Shown here piece after piece: positions 1 through 8,212 of a stretch of 64,000 nt of DNA. The stretch's first letter is position 1. Each line of letters starts with the position of its first letter. Source of the stretch: Arsenicicoccus bolidensis DSM 15745 (GTDB taxonomy: Bacteria > Actinomycetota > Actinomycetes > Actinomycetales > Dermatophilaceae); NCBI RefSeq assembly GCF_000426385.1, contig NZ_AUFG01000011.1:43244-107243 (forward strand), in the 5' to 3' direction. Below the pieces are notes generated by a model. The model saw only the letters and a list, made by a program, of their open reading frames with translations. It was not told the DNA's origin and made no database searches. The position numbers and the translations under genes were made by a program.

Positions 1-102
1 GGGGGTGCGGGGCTTGGGGTCGGCGTGGGCCGCGGGCGCGGCGACGGTGGCGACAGCGGTGGCTGTCGCCAGGCTCAGGCTGAGGGCTCGGCGGGTGTGC
101 AT
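1..102 (-). CDS. secreted protein, N-terminal fragment (runs off the window)
   Basis: An ATG on the minus strand at 102 opens a frame of 34 codons that stays open to the window edge. The first residues read MHTRRALSLSLATATA and continue as an Ala/Val-rich stretch ending in AAHA before ADPKP. That is a textbook Sec-type signal peptide: Arg-Arg n-region, hydrophobic core and an AXA cleavage site near residue 27. A strong ribosome site GGAGGA lies 5 nt upstream of the start. The mature part is outside the window, so the function cannot be named. Confidence rests on the signal peptide plus the ribosome site. Confidence 0.7.
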   Translation of the reverse strand, partial: MHTRRALSLSLATATAVATVAAPAAHADPKPRTP

Positions 103-237
103 AGGTCCTCCAGGGGCGAGGAGCCACGCCGTCGTGGCCCCGGTGCGCCCGACCCTAGGGGGCTACTCGTGAGTCGGGGAGGCCTCCTGCACCTGGGATT
201 CCCCTGGGAACACGCGCTGCTCGCGTCGCGGCGCCGT

Positions 238-321
238 GCCAACCCGGGCGGATGTTCCTACCTCAGGCGGGCACATCGACCTGGCGTGCGAAGCCGGGCG
301 GATGTGCCTACCTGAGGTAGG
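238..321. repeat. intergenic hairpin repeat, CTACCTGAGGTAG family
   Basis: The sequence holds an inverted repeat GGCACATC (270-277) / GATGTGCC (301-308), bordered by CCTACCTCAGG (258-268) and CCTACCTGAGGTAGG (307-321). The inner 35 nt match, in opposite orientation and with about two differences, the inner part of the copy at 48336-48397. A related half-copy lies at 61755-61790. It sits directly behind the lutC stop codon at 322-324, so it could act as a terminator or processing signal for the lut operon. It has no U-tract. Confidence 0.75.
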
Positions 322-966
322 TCAGGAGGTGAGGAGGACGTGCAGGGTCCGCGGGCCGTGGACGCCCTCGACGCGGGACAGCTCGATGTCGCTGGTGGCG
401 CTCGGCCCGCTGATCCAGGTGAGCGGGCGACCGGCGTGGGCCGCCTCGGTGAGCCGGGCCACCGCCTCGGGCACGTCCGACACGACCTGGTCCGCTCGCA
501 CGACGCAGACGTGCACGTCCGGCACAAGCGACAGGGCTCGGCGACCCTGGTCGGGACCGTGGTCAAGCATAATCGTGCCCGTCTCGGCCACACCCACGGA
601 CGCACCCGTCACCACCGCGTCGACGGCGTTGAGCTGGGCAGCCGTCAGGTCGGCGTCCTCGAGCAGCGACAGACCGGCGGACGCGATCGCGGCCCGCCAC
701 CCCTCGTCGAGCCCGTCGGGGAGCACGACCGTGTCGACGCCGTGGCGCTGCAGGGCTGCGGTCACGCGGGCCCCGACCTCGTCCGCGGCGCACCGCTCCA
801 CGACGGCCTTGTAGTCCTCGACCCGCTCCACGAACCGGCCGAGCAGGTCGTCCACCGGCGTCGGACGGGCGTACTCCCACGCCACCGGGACGTCGGCCTC
901 GGGCGTCGAGCGCGGCACGTCCGCCAGCGCCGCCCGCACCCGCTCCAGGATCTGCTCCCTGCTCAT
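322..966 (-). CDS. lutC: lactate utilization protein C (LUD domain)
   Basis: 214 aa. LutC is the LUD-domain subunit of the LutABC complex that oxidises L-lactate to pyruvate in the cytoplasm, with electrons passing through LutB iron-sulfur clusters. The C-terminal half carries the family pattern TGASVGVAETGTIMLDHGP and a late SDIELSRVEGVHGP block, as expected for LutC/YkgG proteins; the length is normal. It is the last gene of lctP-lutA-lutB-lutC. Its ATG overlaps the lutB stop (ATGA), and GAGGGAGAG lies upstream as ribosome site. A hairpin repeat follows immediately after the stop. Confidence 0.93.
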   Translation of the reverse strand: MSREQILERVRAALADVPRSTPEADVPVAWEYARPTPVDDLLGRFVERVEDYKAVVERCAADEVGARVTAALQRHGVDTVVLPDGLDEGWRAAIASAGLSLLEDADLTAAQLNAVDAVVTGASVGVAETGTIMLDHGPDQGRRALSLVPDVHVCVVRADQVVSDVPEAVARLTEAAHAGRPLTWISGPSATSDIELSRVEGVHGPRTLHVLLTS

Positions 967-2606
967 CGCTGCTCTCCCTCGGGCTGCTCGGTGCTGCCGT
1001 GGGCACGCTGGTCGGACGCCCGGTGGGCATCGGTGGACGGGTCGCGCCCACGGTCGGCGGGGTCCCCGGCCGGCTGGTCGCCGTCACCGCGCTCGCGGGC
1101 CCACCAGTCGCGGAAGGACTCCGTCGGCAGCATCTGCACGTCCCGCGCGTTGGTCCACTTCGACGCCGGCCACGGCAGCGTCCCGAAGTGGTCGAACCGC
1201 GACCCCAGCACGCGCCCCGCCAGGCCGGAGCCCTTCATGGCGGCGCCCCAGCGGCGGTGGTCGGCCATCATCCACGACGCCGTCCGCATCACGCCGGCCT
1301 CGGAGTGCGGCATCCGGTCGGCCTTCTTGGCCTCGACGACCTTGCCGCGCATGTGGACCAGCATCTTCGGTATGTCGATGCGCACCGGGCACACGTCGAA
1401 ACAGGCGCCGCACAGCGAGGAGGCGTACGGCAGCGACCGGTCGACGGCGGAGGCCGTGCCGCGGAGCTGCGGCGTCAGCACGGCGCCGATCGGCCCGGGA
1501 TAGACCGAGCCGTAGGCGTGGCCGCCGACCTTCTCGTAGACGGGGCACACGTTGAGGCAGGCCGAGCAGCGGATGCAGCGCAGCGCGGTGCGCCCGAAGT
1601 CGTCGGCCAGCACCGTGGTGCGCCCATTGTCGAGCAGGACGACGTGCATCTGCTGCGGTCCGTCGCCGGGCGTCGGCCCCGTCCACAGCGAGGTGTAGGG
1701 GTTCATCCGCTCGGCCGTCGAGGACCGGGGGAGCAGCTGCAGGAAGACCTCGAGGTCGGCGAAGGTCGGCACGACCTTCTCGATCCCGACGACCGAGATC
1801 AGCGTCTCGGGGAGGGTGAGGCACATGCGGCCGTTGCCCTCGGACTCGACCACGCACAGCGTGCCCGTCTCGGCCACGGCGAAGTTCGCGCCGGAGATCG
1901 CGACCTTGGCCCGCAGGAACTTCTCCCGCAGGTGCAGGCGGGCGGCACCCGCGAGGTGGGCTGGCTCGGTGTCCAGGTCGTCCGGAGCCGGTCGCCCGTA
2001 GTCCGCCATCTCGTCGAGGAAGATCTCGCGGACCTCGGCGCGGTTGCGGTGGATGGCGGGGACGAGGAAGTGCGAGGGGCGGTCGTGCCCCAGCTGCACG
2101 ATGAGCTCGGCCAGGTCGGTCTCCCAGGCGGCGATGCCCGCGGCCTCGAGGGCCTCGTTCATCTCGATCTCCTGGGTGGCCATGGACTTGACCTTGACCA
2201 CCTCCGGGGGGACCTGACGCCCCTCGGGGTCCACCTGGGGCGGCTCGTCGCGCAGGGCGTCGCGCACCAGGCCGACGATGATCCGGTTGGCCTCCTCGGC
2301 GTCGCTCGCCCAGTGGACGGTCGTGCCGGCGCGGGTGAGGGACTCCTCGAGCTGCAGCAGGTAGTGGTCGAGGTGCCGCAGGGTGCGGTCCTTGATCTCC
2401 TCGCCGGCCACCCGCATCTGCTCCCAGTCGGGGCGCTCGGCGACGACGCGGGCGCGCTTGTCGCGGATGGTGGTCATCGCGTGGTGGAGGTTCTTGCGCT
2501 GCACGGGGTTCGCGAGCTCTCGGCGCGCCGCGGCCGGGAAGGGCGGTGAGTCGACGAGCTCGCCCGTGGGCGGCGCGGGGGTGAGGCGGTGGGCGGGCTT
2601 CGTCAT
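963..2606 (-). CDS. lutB: lactate utilization iron-sulfur protein B
   Basis: 547 aa from the ATG at 2606. The reading frame is open further upstream, but this ATG overlaps the lutA stop as ATGA and gives the N-terminus expected for the family (MTKPAHRLTPAPP). The LUD domain occupies the first two thirds, with SGANFAVAETGTLCVVES in its core. Two 4Fe-4S motifs follow, CIRCSACLNVCPVY and CGACFDVCPVRIDIP, so this subunit carries electrons away from the dehydrogenase. The C-terminus has the usual DUF3390-like tail with GSRFDHFGTLP. It is translationally coupled to lutA and lutC. Confidence 0.94.
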   Translation of the reverse strand: MTKPAHRLTPAPPTGELVDSPPFPAAARRELANPVQRKNLHHAMTTIRDKRARVVAERPDWEQMRVAGEEIKDRTLRHLDHYLLQLEESLTRAGTTVHWASDAEEANRIIVGLVRDALRDEPPQVDPEGRQVPPEVVKVKSMATQEIEMNEALEAAGIAAWETDLAELIVQLGHDRPSHFLVPAIHRNRAEVREIFLDEMADYGRPAPDDLDTEPAHLAGAARLHLREKFLRAKVAISGANFAVAETGTLCVVESEGNGRMCLTLPETLISVVGIEKVVPTFADLEVFLQLLPRSSTAERMNPYTSLWTGPTPGDGPQQMHVVLLDNGRTTVLADDFGRTALRCIRCSACLNVCPVYEKVGGHAYGSVYPGPIGAVLTPQLRGTASAVDRSLPYASSLCGACFDVCPVRIDIPKMLVHMRGKVVEAKKADRMPHSEAGVMRTASWMMADHRRWGAAMKGSGLAGRVLGSRFDHFGTLPWPASKWTNARDVQMLPTESFRDWWARERGDGDQPAGDPADRGRDPSTDAHRASDQRAHGSTEQPEGEQR

Positions 2607-3376
2607 ACGAGCTCCTCCATGGACTCCTCGGTGCTGGCGAGCACCTCGGCCAGATGGATGGTGCGGATGCCGGTGCGCTGGCGGGCGAGCACGCCGCCGA
2701 TGCTCATGAGGCAGCTGTTGTCGCCGGCGATGACGTACTCGGCGTCGGTGTCGGCGATGTGGCGGGCCTTGTCGGCGGTCATCGCGACCGAGACGTCGGA
2801 GTTCTTGAGCGCGAAGGTGCCGCCGAAGCCGCAGCAGCGGTCGGCGTCCGGCAGCTCGACCAGGTCGATGCCCCGGACCGCGCGCAGCAGCTGGTAGGGG
2901 CGGTCCCCGACCTTGGTGATGCGCAGCGAGTGGCAGGTCGGGTGGTAGGTGACCCGGTGCGGGAAGTAGGCGCCCACGTCGGTGACGCCGAGGACGTCGA
3001 CGAGCAGCTCGGGCAGGTCGTAGGTCTTGGCCACGACGTCGGCCACGCGGCGCTGCAGCTCGGTGCTGCCCTCCCGCTCCGCGAGCATCGGGTGCTGCTC
3101 GCGGACGGACCCGATGCACGAGCCGGACGGGCCCACGACGTAGTCGTAGCGCTCGAACGCCGCGAGGAAGGTGCGGACCGTCGGCAGCGCCTCGTCGAGG
3201 TATCCGGTGTTGGTGAACATCTGCCCGCAGCAGGTCTGCTCGCGCGGGAAGACGACCTCGCACCCCAGCCGCTCCAGCAGCCGGACCACGGCCTTGGGCG
3301 TGCTGGGATACATGGTGTCGTTGACGCAGGTGGCGAACAGCGCGACGGTCTTGCCCTCGCCCGGTCTGGTGGTCAT
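2603..3376 (-). CDS. lutA: lactate utilization protein A (CCG domains)
   Basis: 257 aa from the ATG at 3376, preceded by GAGGGAGG. The longer open frame upstream is out of register with any homologue. Two cysteine-rich CCG domains are visible: TCCGQMFTN with GPSGSC in the first half, and HPTCHS with RCCGFGGTFALKNSDVS in the second. These are typical of LutA/GlpC/heterodisulfide-reductase-like subunits. It is the first of the three lut genes, 83 nt behind lctP and overlapping lutB by 4 nt, so the whole unit is probably one transcript. Confidence 0.93.
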   Translation of the reverse strand: MTTRPGEGKTVALFATCVNDTMYPSTPKAVVRLLERLGCEVVFPREQTCCGQMFTNTGYLDEALPTVRTFLAAFERYDYVVGPSGSCIGSVREQHPMLAEREGSTELQRRVADVVAKTYDLPELLVDVLGVTDVGAYFPHRVTYHPTCHSLRITKVGDRPYQLLRAVRGIDLVELPDADRCCGFGGTFALKNSDVSVAMTADKARHIADTDAEYVIAGDNSCLMSIGGVLARQRTGIRTIHLAEVLASTEESMEELV

Positions 3377-3459
3377 CGTGCCTCCCTCGGTGGGTTCTTC
3401 GACGGTATGACGGACCCCGCCCGCCCGCTCGCCGGGGGACGTCTCGGGCGCGGCGGAGG

Positions 3460-5145
3460 TCACGGGAGCATCCAGGACAGGACCGGCGTGGACTGCAGGC
3501 CGACGAGCAGGCAGAGCACGACGAGCAGGCCGAGGCTCCACCAGATCACGCGGCGCAGGATCTCGGACTCGCGGCCGAGCAGGCCGACCGCCGTGGCCGC
3601 GATGGTGAGGTTCTGGGGGCTGACCATCTTGCCGACGACGCCGCCGGAGGTGTTGGCGGCGACGAGCAGGGTCGGGTCGATCCCGGCGTGCTTGCCGGCC
3701 GTCTGCTGCAGCGTCGCGAAGAGCGCGTTGGCGCTGGTGTCCGAGCCGGTGACGGCGGTGCCGAGCCAGCCGAGGACGGGGGAGAAGAACGCGAACGCGG
3801 CGCCGGTGCCCGCGATCCAGGTGCCGATCGTGATCGTCTGGCCCGACAGGTTCATGACATAGGCGAGGGACAGCACCGAGGCGATGGTGAGCATCGAGAA
3901 GCGCAGCTTGTGGGCGGTCTCGGTGAGCTGACGGACGGTGTCGCGGGCGCTGACCTTGTAGACGAGGGCGATGATCACCGTGCTGATCAGGAGCATCGTG
4001 CCGGGGCTGGACAGCCACTGGAAGGTGTAGACGGTGGAGCCGTTGACCTTGCCCGCCGCGTTGAGGACGTGCCCGTCGAGACCGGGCCAGGGGATCTTGA
4101 CGTCCGTGCCGGCGAGCCAGGTCTTGACCGGGCCGACCAGCTTGGACAGGGAGAACACGGCGATCACGAGGAGGTAGGGGAACAGCGCCATCACGATGCG
4201 CGAGGCGGGCAGGTGGCTCGCGGCGGGCAGGTCGGAGGAGCTGGGCAGCTGGGCGCGCTGCTCGTCGGTCATGTCGGCGCGCTCCTGCTGCTTCTCGGCG
4301 CTCATGCGCTCGAGGGCGGCGTCGCGGCCCTCGGGCTGCCAGAAGCGGAGCATCACGACGGCGGCGGCGAGGCCGACCAGCGACGCGATGATGTCGGTGA
4401 GCTCGACCGAGACCCAGGTGGCGGAGATCCACTGCGCGACGGCGAACGCGACGCCGGTGACCAGGGCGATCGGCCAGGTCTGGCGCAGACCTCGGCGCCC
4501 GTCGGCCAGGAAGACGAGGAACAGCGGCACGAACAGCGCCAGCACCGGGGTCTGGTGACCGACGTAGGCGCCGATCTCCGTGTAGGGGATCTTGGTGAGG
4601 TTGCCGGCCGTGATGATGGGGATCGCGATGGCGCCGAACGCGACCGGGGCGGTGTTGGCCAGCAGGACCACGGTGGCGGCGCGCAGGGCCGAGAAGCCGA
4701 CGGCCATGAGCATCACGCCGGTGATGGCGACCGGGGCGCCGAAGCCGGCGAGCGCCTCGAGCAGCCCGCCGAAGCAGAAGGCGATGAGGATCGCCTGGAT
4801 GCGCGGGTCGTCGCTGATGATGTTGAACACCGCACGCAGGTCCTCGAACCGTCCGCTCACCACGGTGACCTGGTAGAGGACGATGGCGGTGAAGACGATC
4901 CAGACGATGGGGAAGAGCCCGAAGATCGCGCCCTCGGTCGCGGACAGCAGGGCCAGGCCGACGGGCATCTTGAAGGCCAGCACCGCGACGACCAGGGCGA
5001 CGGCGAGGGCGGTCAGGCCGGCCACGTGGGCCTTCCACCGCAGGGCGCCGAGGGTCACGAAGATCGTGGCGAGGGGGAGGAGGGCCACGAGGGCCGACAG
5101 CAGGAGGCTGCCTCCGACGGGATCCAGGTCGGGGCGGAAGGTCAT
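3460..5145 (-). CDS. lctP: L-lactate permease
   Basis: 561 aa from ATG 5145 (MTFRPDLDPVGGS), with GGAG in the ribosome-site position. The open frame continues to 5280, but that part overlaps the operator region and is unlikely to be translated. The protein is almost entirely hydrophobic helices with long conserved runs such as GFGAPVAITGVMLMAVGF and GNLTKIPYTEIGAYVGHQ, and SPQNLTIAATAVGLLG near the end. These are hallmarks of the LctP/GlcA lactate and glycolate permease family in the cytoplasmic membrane. As first gene of lctP-lutABC it supplies the substrate. It is divergent from a GntR gene and controlled by the intervening operators. Confidence 0.93.
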   Translation of the reverse strand: MTFRPDLDPVGGSLLLSALVALLPLATIFVTLGALRWKAHVAGLTALAVALVVAVLAFKMPVGLALLSATEGAIFGLFPIVWIVFTAIVLYQVTVVSGRFEDLRAVFNIISDDPRIQAILIAFCFGGLLEALAGFGAPVAITGVMLMAVGFSALRAATVVLLANTAPVAFGAIAIPIITAGNLTKIPYTEIGAYVGHQTPVLALFVPLFLVFLADGRRGLRQTWPIALVTGVAFAVAQWISATWVSVELTDIIASLVGLAAAVVMLRFWQPEGRDAALERMSAEKQQERADMTDEQRAQLPSSSDLPAASHLPASRIVMALFPYLLVIAVFSLSKLVGPVKTWLAGTDVKIPWPGLDGHVLNAAGKVNGSTVYTFQWLSSPGTMLLISTVIIALVYKVSARDTVRQLTETAHKLRFSMLTIASVLSLAYVMNLSGQTITIGTWIAGTGAAFAFFSPVLGWLGTAVTGSDTSANALFATLQQTAGKHAGIDPTLLVAANTSGGVVGKMVSPQNLTIAATAVGLLGRESEILRRVIWWSLGLLVVLCLLVGLQSTPVLSWMLP

Positions 5146-5192
5146 GGGAACTCCATCGTTCTCAGGTCGGGCGAGGGCTCGGCCGACACCTG

Positions 5193-5234
5193 TGGTCAGA
5201 CCATTACCGCTCACTATGAGGTGTGGTCGGACCA
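5193..5234. promoter_or_regulatory. twin GntR/FCD operator sites between lctP and its regulator
   Basis: Two 11-bp palindromes, TGGTCAGACCA (5193-5203) and TGGTCGGACCA (5224-5234), fit the TGGTNNNACCA consensus of the FadR/PdhR/LldR branch of GntR regulators. Their centres are 31 bp apart, close to three helical turns, which would place two dimers on one face. They lie between the lctP start (5145) and the regulator start (5280), so the regulator probably represses both directions until lactate is bound. The match to the consensus is seen; binding by the neighbouring protein is inference. Confidence 0.8.
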
Positions 5235-5279
5235 TTTGCAAGGGCTGCAACGCCATGAACGATCCACGCGACTGCGACA

Positions 5280-6023
5280 ATGACCGACATGAAGGCCTAC
5301 GAGTCCGTCGTGCACCACGTCGAGTCCGGCATCCTCGCCGGCTCGTTGCGGGTCGGTGCGCACCTCCCGCCCGAGCGCGACCTGGCCGTGGAGCTGGGCG
5401 TGAGCCGGTCGGCGGTCCGGGAGGGGATCCGCGCGCTGGAGGCCCAGGGGCTCGTCTCGTCCGCGGTCGGTGCCGGCAACGACGCGGGCACCCGCATCAC
5501 CGACCAGCGCAGCGAGGCCCTCAGCAGGCTGCTGCGCCTGCACGTCGCGCTCGCGAAGTACCCCGTCGACGAGGTCGTCGAGGCCCGCGTGGCCCTGGAG
5601 CGGTCCAGCCTGGCGCTCGCCGCCCAGCGGCTCGACGAGGAGTCGCGGCTGCGGCTGCGGGGACTGCTGGACCGTATGGCGGAGCCCGACACCACCCAGG
5701 ACGAGTTCAACGCGCTGGACACGGACTTCCACGTCGTCCTCGCGGAGGTGGGGCGCAACCGGCTGATGACCGACATGACGGTGGCCGTCCGCGAGTCGCT
5801 GCGCAGGCCGATCCTCGACGCCGAGCGCTCGCTGGGGGACTGGGACGGGTTCCGCGGCGAGCTGCAGGAGCACCACGAGGCGATCTACGCGGCCGTCGTC
5901 GACGGTGACCAGCGGCGTGCGGCCGACCTGGTCGAGGCCCACATCCGCGCGGCATACGCGATCCTGCCCATCGTGCTCGACGGCGCCCCGGGGTCCACGC
6001 CTCCCGCCATTGGTCACCAATGA
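5280..6023 (+). CDS. GntR/FCD-family regulator of lactate utilization (LldR/LutR-like)
   Basis: 247 aa. The N-terminal winged helix reads LPPERDLAVELGVSRSAVREGIRALEAQGLV (residues about 29-60), and the FCD ligand domain follows with conserved acidic/His positions (FNALDTDFHVVLAE, LQEHHEAIYAAVVDGD). Divergent placement beside lctP-lutABC and the twin TGGTCNGACCA sites suggest a lactate-responsive repressor. The last codons and the TGA stop lie inside a dispersed palindromic element (6006-6075), so the tail PPAIGHQ is supplied by a repeat and may not be original. Confidence 0.88.
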   Translation: MTDMKAYESVVHHVESGILAGSLRVGAHLPPERDLAVELGVSRSAVREGIRALEAQGLVSSAVGAGNDAGTRITDQRSEALSRLLRLHVALAKYPVDEVVEARVALERSSLALAAQRLDEESRLRLRGLLDRMAEPDTTQDEFNALDTDFHVVLAEVGRNRLMTDMTVAVRESLRRPILDAERSLGDWDGFRGELQEHHEAIYAAVVDGDQRRAADLVEAHIRAAYAILPIVLDGAPGSTPPAIGHQ

Positions 6024-6075
6024 CGTTCTCGGGGCTGTTTGGATCGTTCATATCCGCCACTGGTGACCAATGGCG
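6006..6075. repeat. paired-palindrome intergenic element, copy 1
   Basis: Two odd palindromes of the form CATTGGTSACCAATG are centred on 6015 (perfect) and 6065 (one mismatch). The outer parts also form an exact inverted repeat: GCCATTGGTCACCA (6006-6019) with TGGTGACCAATGGC (6061-6074). An internal block TTTGGATCGTTCA lies at 6038-6050. Copy 2 at 41892-41962 has the same 50-bp centre spacing. It overlaps the end of the GntR gene and precedes the end of the convergent GNAT gene. It may be a REP-like hairpin, a bidirectional terminator or a tandem operator. Confidence 0.8.
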
Positions 6076-6106
6076 CCGGGGCTTGGGGTGAGCTGCGTCC
6101 GCCGCG

Positions 6107-6760
6107 TCAGGCGAGGGCGGCGGTGAGGCGGATCTCGCGCAGCAGCTGCTCGTCCGTGTCGCCCTCGACGACGACGCGGTCGCGGTACGCGCTGTCGGGC
6201 GCGAAGCCCCCCGCCTCGAGGAAGCCTCGGGTGCCGGCGTCCTCGGCCGGGACCCAGGCGTAGGCGTGGGTGAATCCCGCGTCGCGCAGGAGGTCCACCA
6301 CGGCGTTGAGCAGGCGTGAGCCGTGGCCCTGGTGTCGGGCGTCCGGGTGCACACCGAGCGTGAGGATCTCGCCGTCACCGTCCTCGGCGTCCGGGTCCTC
6401 GCACGGACCGAGCGCCGCGTAGCCCACCACCTGCGGCCCGGTGCACGACACGACGAGCACGTGCCGCGGCGACGGCGGCTGCTCCAGCGACGCCCGCCAG
6501 GCGCGGGCGAAGGGGAGGGGCTCGAAGCGCTCCAGCGTCTCCGCCGGCACCAGCCCCGCGAAGGCCTCCCGCCACACGGCCGACTGGACCGTGCCCACCG
6601 CCGGGGCGTCGTTGACGCGGGCCTGACGGACGCTGGCGTCGGCCGCGACGCCGGCCGACCCCTCGAGGGGGTGGTCATGCCCGTGCTCGTGCTGGTGCCC
6701 GTGCTGGTGGTCGTGCCCGTGCTGGTGGTCATGCTGGTGGTCGTGCCCGTGGTCGCTCAC
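6107..6760 (-). CDS. GNAT acetyltransferase with alternating-histidine N-terminus
   Basis: 217 aa from a GTG at 6760 with GAGAGGA about 8 nt upstream. Residues 4-30 carry a histidine at every second position, 14 in all, a likely Ni/Zn/Co-binding tail. A GNAT fold follows from about residue 42, with [23 protein letters not shown] as acetyl-CoA motif (beta-strand 4 and the RxxGxG-like loop, here HQGHGS). No in-frame ATG or GTG lies between the His tract and the domain, so the tract is translated if the gene is. It is divergent from paaA. The substrate is unknown; a metal-storage or metal-sensing role of the tail is only inference. Confidence 0.82.
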   Translation of the reverse strand: MSDHGHDHQHDHQHGHDHQHGHQHEHGHDHPLEGSAGVAADASVRQARVNDAPAVGTVQSAVWREAFAGLVPAETLERFEPLPFARAWRASLEQPPSPRHVLVVSCTGPQVVGYAALGPCEDPDAEDGDGEILTLGVHPDARHQGHGSRLLNAVVDLLRDAGFTHAYAWVPAEDAGTRGFLEAGGFAPDSAYRDRVVVEGDTDEQLLREIRLTAALA

Positions 6761-6875
6761 CGACCGATCCTCTCAGACCGACATGCGAGCTACTGACCGG
6801 TATCGTGACGCAGCACACCTCGACCGGGCCCCCAGCCCTTTGCGGGTGCCGTCGCGGGCGAGGATACTGAGGCCC

Positions 6876-7928
6876 ATGTATGGCGACGACGTCATCGACC
6901 CGGACGAGCCGCTGAACGCGGCCGAGACCGACGACTACACCCAGGCCCGCGTGGCCTCGGCCGACGCGGACCGGGCCCCGGGTGACTCTGCGGCGTTCGA
7001 CGAGCTCATCGCCCGGGACCTGCGGATCGAGCCCCGGGACGACATGCCGGACGGCTACCGGCAGACGCTCATCCGCCAGATCGCGCAGCACGCGCACTCC
7101 GAGATCATCGGGATGCAGCCCGAGGGCAACTGGATCACCCGGGCCCCCAGCCTGCGTCGCAAGGCCATCCTCATCGCCAAGGTGCAGGACGAGGCCGGGC
7201 ACGGGCTCTACCTCTACTCCGCCGCGGAGACCCTCGGCGTCGACAAGTCCGAGCTGCTCGACAAGCTGCACGCCGGCAAGCAGAAGTACTCCTCCATCTT
7301 CAACTACCCGACGCTCACCTGGGCCGACGTGGGCGCCATCGGCTGGCTGGTAGACGGCGCGGCGATCATGAACCAGGTGCCGCTGTGCCGGTGCTCCTAC
7401 GGCCCCTACAGCCGCGCGATGATCCGCGTCTGCAAGGAGGAGTCCTTCCACCAGCGGCAGGGCTTCGAGATCCTGTGGGTGCTCGCTCGTGGCACCGACG
7501 AGCAGAAGGCCATGGCCCAGGACGCCGCCAACCGGTGGTGGTGGCCGGCCCTGATGATGTTCGGCCCCGAGGACTCCGGCGAGGCGGCCCAGCAGGGCCA
7601 CACCGCGCAGAACATGGCGTGGGGGATCAAGCGGTTCAGCAACGACGACCTGCGCCAGAAGTTCGTCGACATGACGGTCCCGCAGGCGCAGAAGCTCGGC
7701 ATCACCCTCCCCGACCCCGACCTGCGCTGGAACGACGAGCGCGGCCACTGGGACTTCGGCCGGATCGACTGGGAGGAGTTCTGGCGGGTGCTCAAGGGCG
7801 ACGGGCCGTGCAACGCCGAGCGAATGAGCAACCGGATCAAGGCTCACGAGGACGGGGCGTGGGTGCGAGAGGCCGCCAACGCGTATGCCGCCAAGCAGGC
7901 CTCCCGCTCGAAGGAGAGTGCCGCATGA
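6876..7928 (+). CDS. paaA: 1,2-phenylacetyl-CoA epoxidase subunit A
   Basis: 350 aa from ATG 6876 ([13 protein letters not shown]); the frame is open 31 codons further but without family similarity. PaaA is the di-iron catalytic subunit of the oxygenase that epoxidises phenylacetyl-CoA. Iron-ligand patterns are visible as [18 protein letters not shown] and [10 protein letters not shown]. It is first gene of paaABCDE, overlapping paaB by 4 nt (ATGA). A GGATACTGAGG stretch just upstream could contain a -10 element. No regulator (PaaX/PaaR) and no paaK, G, H, J or Z genes are in the window. Confidence 0.95.
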   Translation: MYGDDVIDPDEPLNAAETDDYTQARVASADADRAPGDSAAFDELIARDLRIEPRDDMPDGYRQTLIRQIAQHAHSEIIGMQPEGNWITRAPSLRRKAILIAKVQDEAGHGLYLYSAAETLGVDKSELLDKLHAGKQKYSSIFNYPTLTWADVGAIGWLVDGAAIMNQVPLCRCSYGPYSRAMIRVCKEESFHQRQGFEILWVLARGTDEQKAMAQDAANRWWWPALMMFGPEDSGEAAQQGHTAQNMAWGIKRFSNDDLRQKFVDMTVPQAQKLGITLPDPDLRWNDERGHWDFGRIDWEEFWRVLKGDGPCNAERMSNRIKAHEDGAWVREAANAYAAKQASRSKESAA

Positions 7929-8212
7929 GCGAGGCCACCTGGCCCCTGTTCGAGGTCTTCGTCCGCGCCAAGCGAGGCCTGTCCCACGTCCACGTGGGGT
8001 CCCTGCACGCGCCCGACGCGACCATGGCGCTCCACAACGCCCGTGACCTCTACACCCGTCGTCAGGAGGGCGTGTCGATCTGGGTCGTGGAGGCCGACAG
8101 CATCACGGCGTCCAGCCCGGACGAGCGCGGCTCCTTCTTCGACCCGAGCGCCGACAAGGTCTACCGCCACCCGACGTTCTACGACGTGCCGGAGGACGTG
8201 GAGTACCTATGA
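7925..8212 (+). CDS. paaB: 1,2-phenylacetyl-CoA epoxidase subunit B
   Basis: 95 aa, the normal PaaB length. The ATG at 7925 overlaps the paaA stop and the stop overlaps the paaC start. It shows the family pattern [26 protein letters not shown] and [17 protein letters not shown], ending DVPEDVEYL. PaaB bridges PaaAC dimers and is needed for a functional multicomponent epoxidase. Confidence 0.94.
   Translation: MSEATWPLFEVFVRAKRGLSHVHVGSLHAPDATMALHNARDLYTRRQEGVSIWVVEADSITASSPDERGSFFDPSADKVYRHPTFYDVPEDVEYL

Noticed and set aside
25..814. Forward-strand frames at the left edge
   Set aside because: They run against lutC and the signal-peptide gene on the minus strand and read through a repeat; no family pattern.
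3688..5283. Forward-strand open frame of 531 codons over lctP
   Set aside because: Antisense shadow rich in Gly, Glu, Asp and Arg; lctP has strong family motifs on the minus strand.
5193..6075. The idea that CATTGGTSACCAATG at 6015 is another site for the lctP regulator
   Set aside because: The half-sites TGGT and ACCA are one base apart there, not three as in TGGTCNGACCA, so the same GntR protein is unlikely to bind both.
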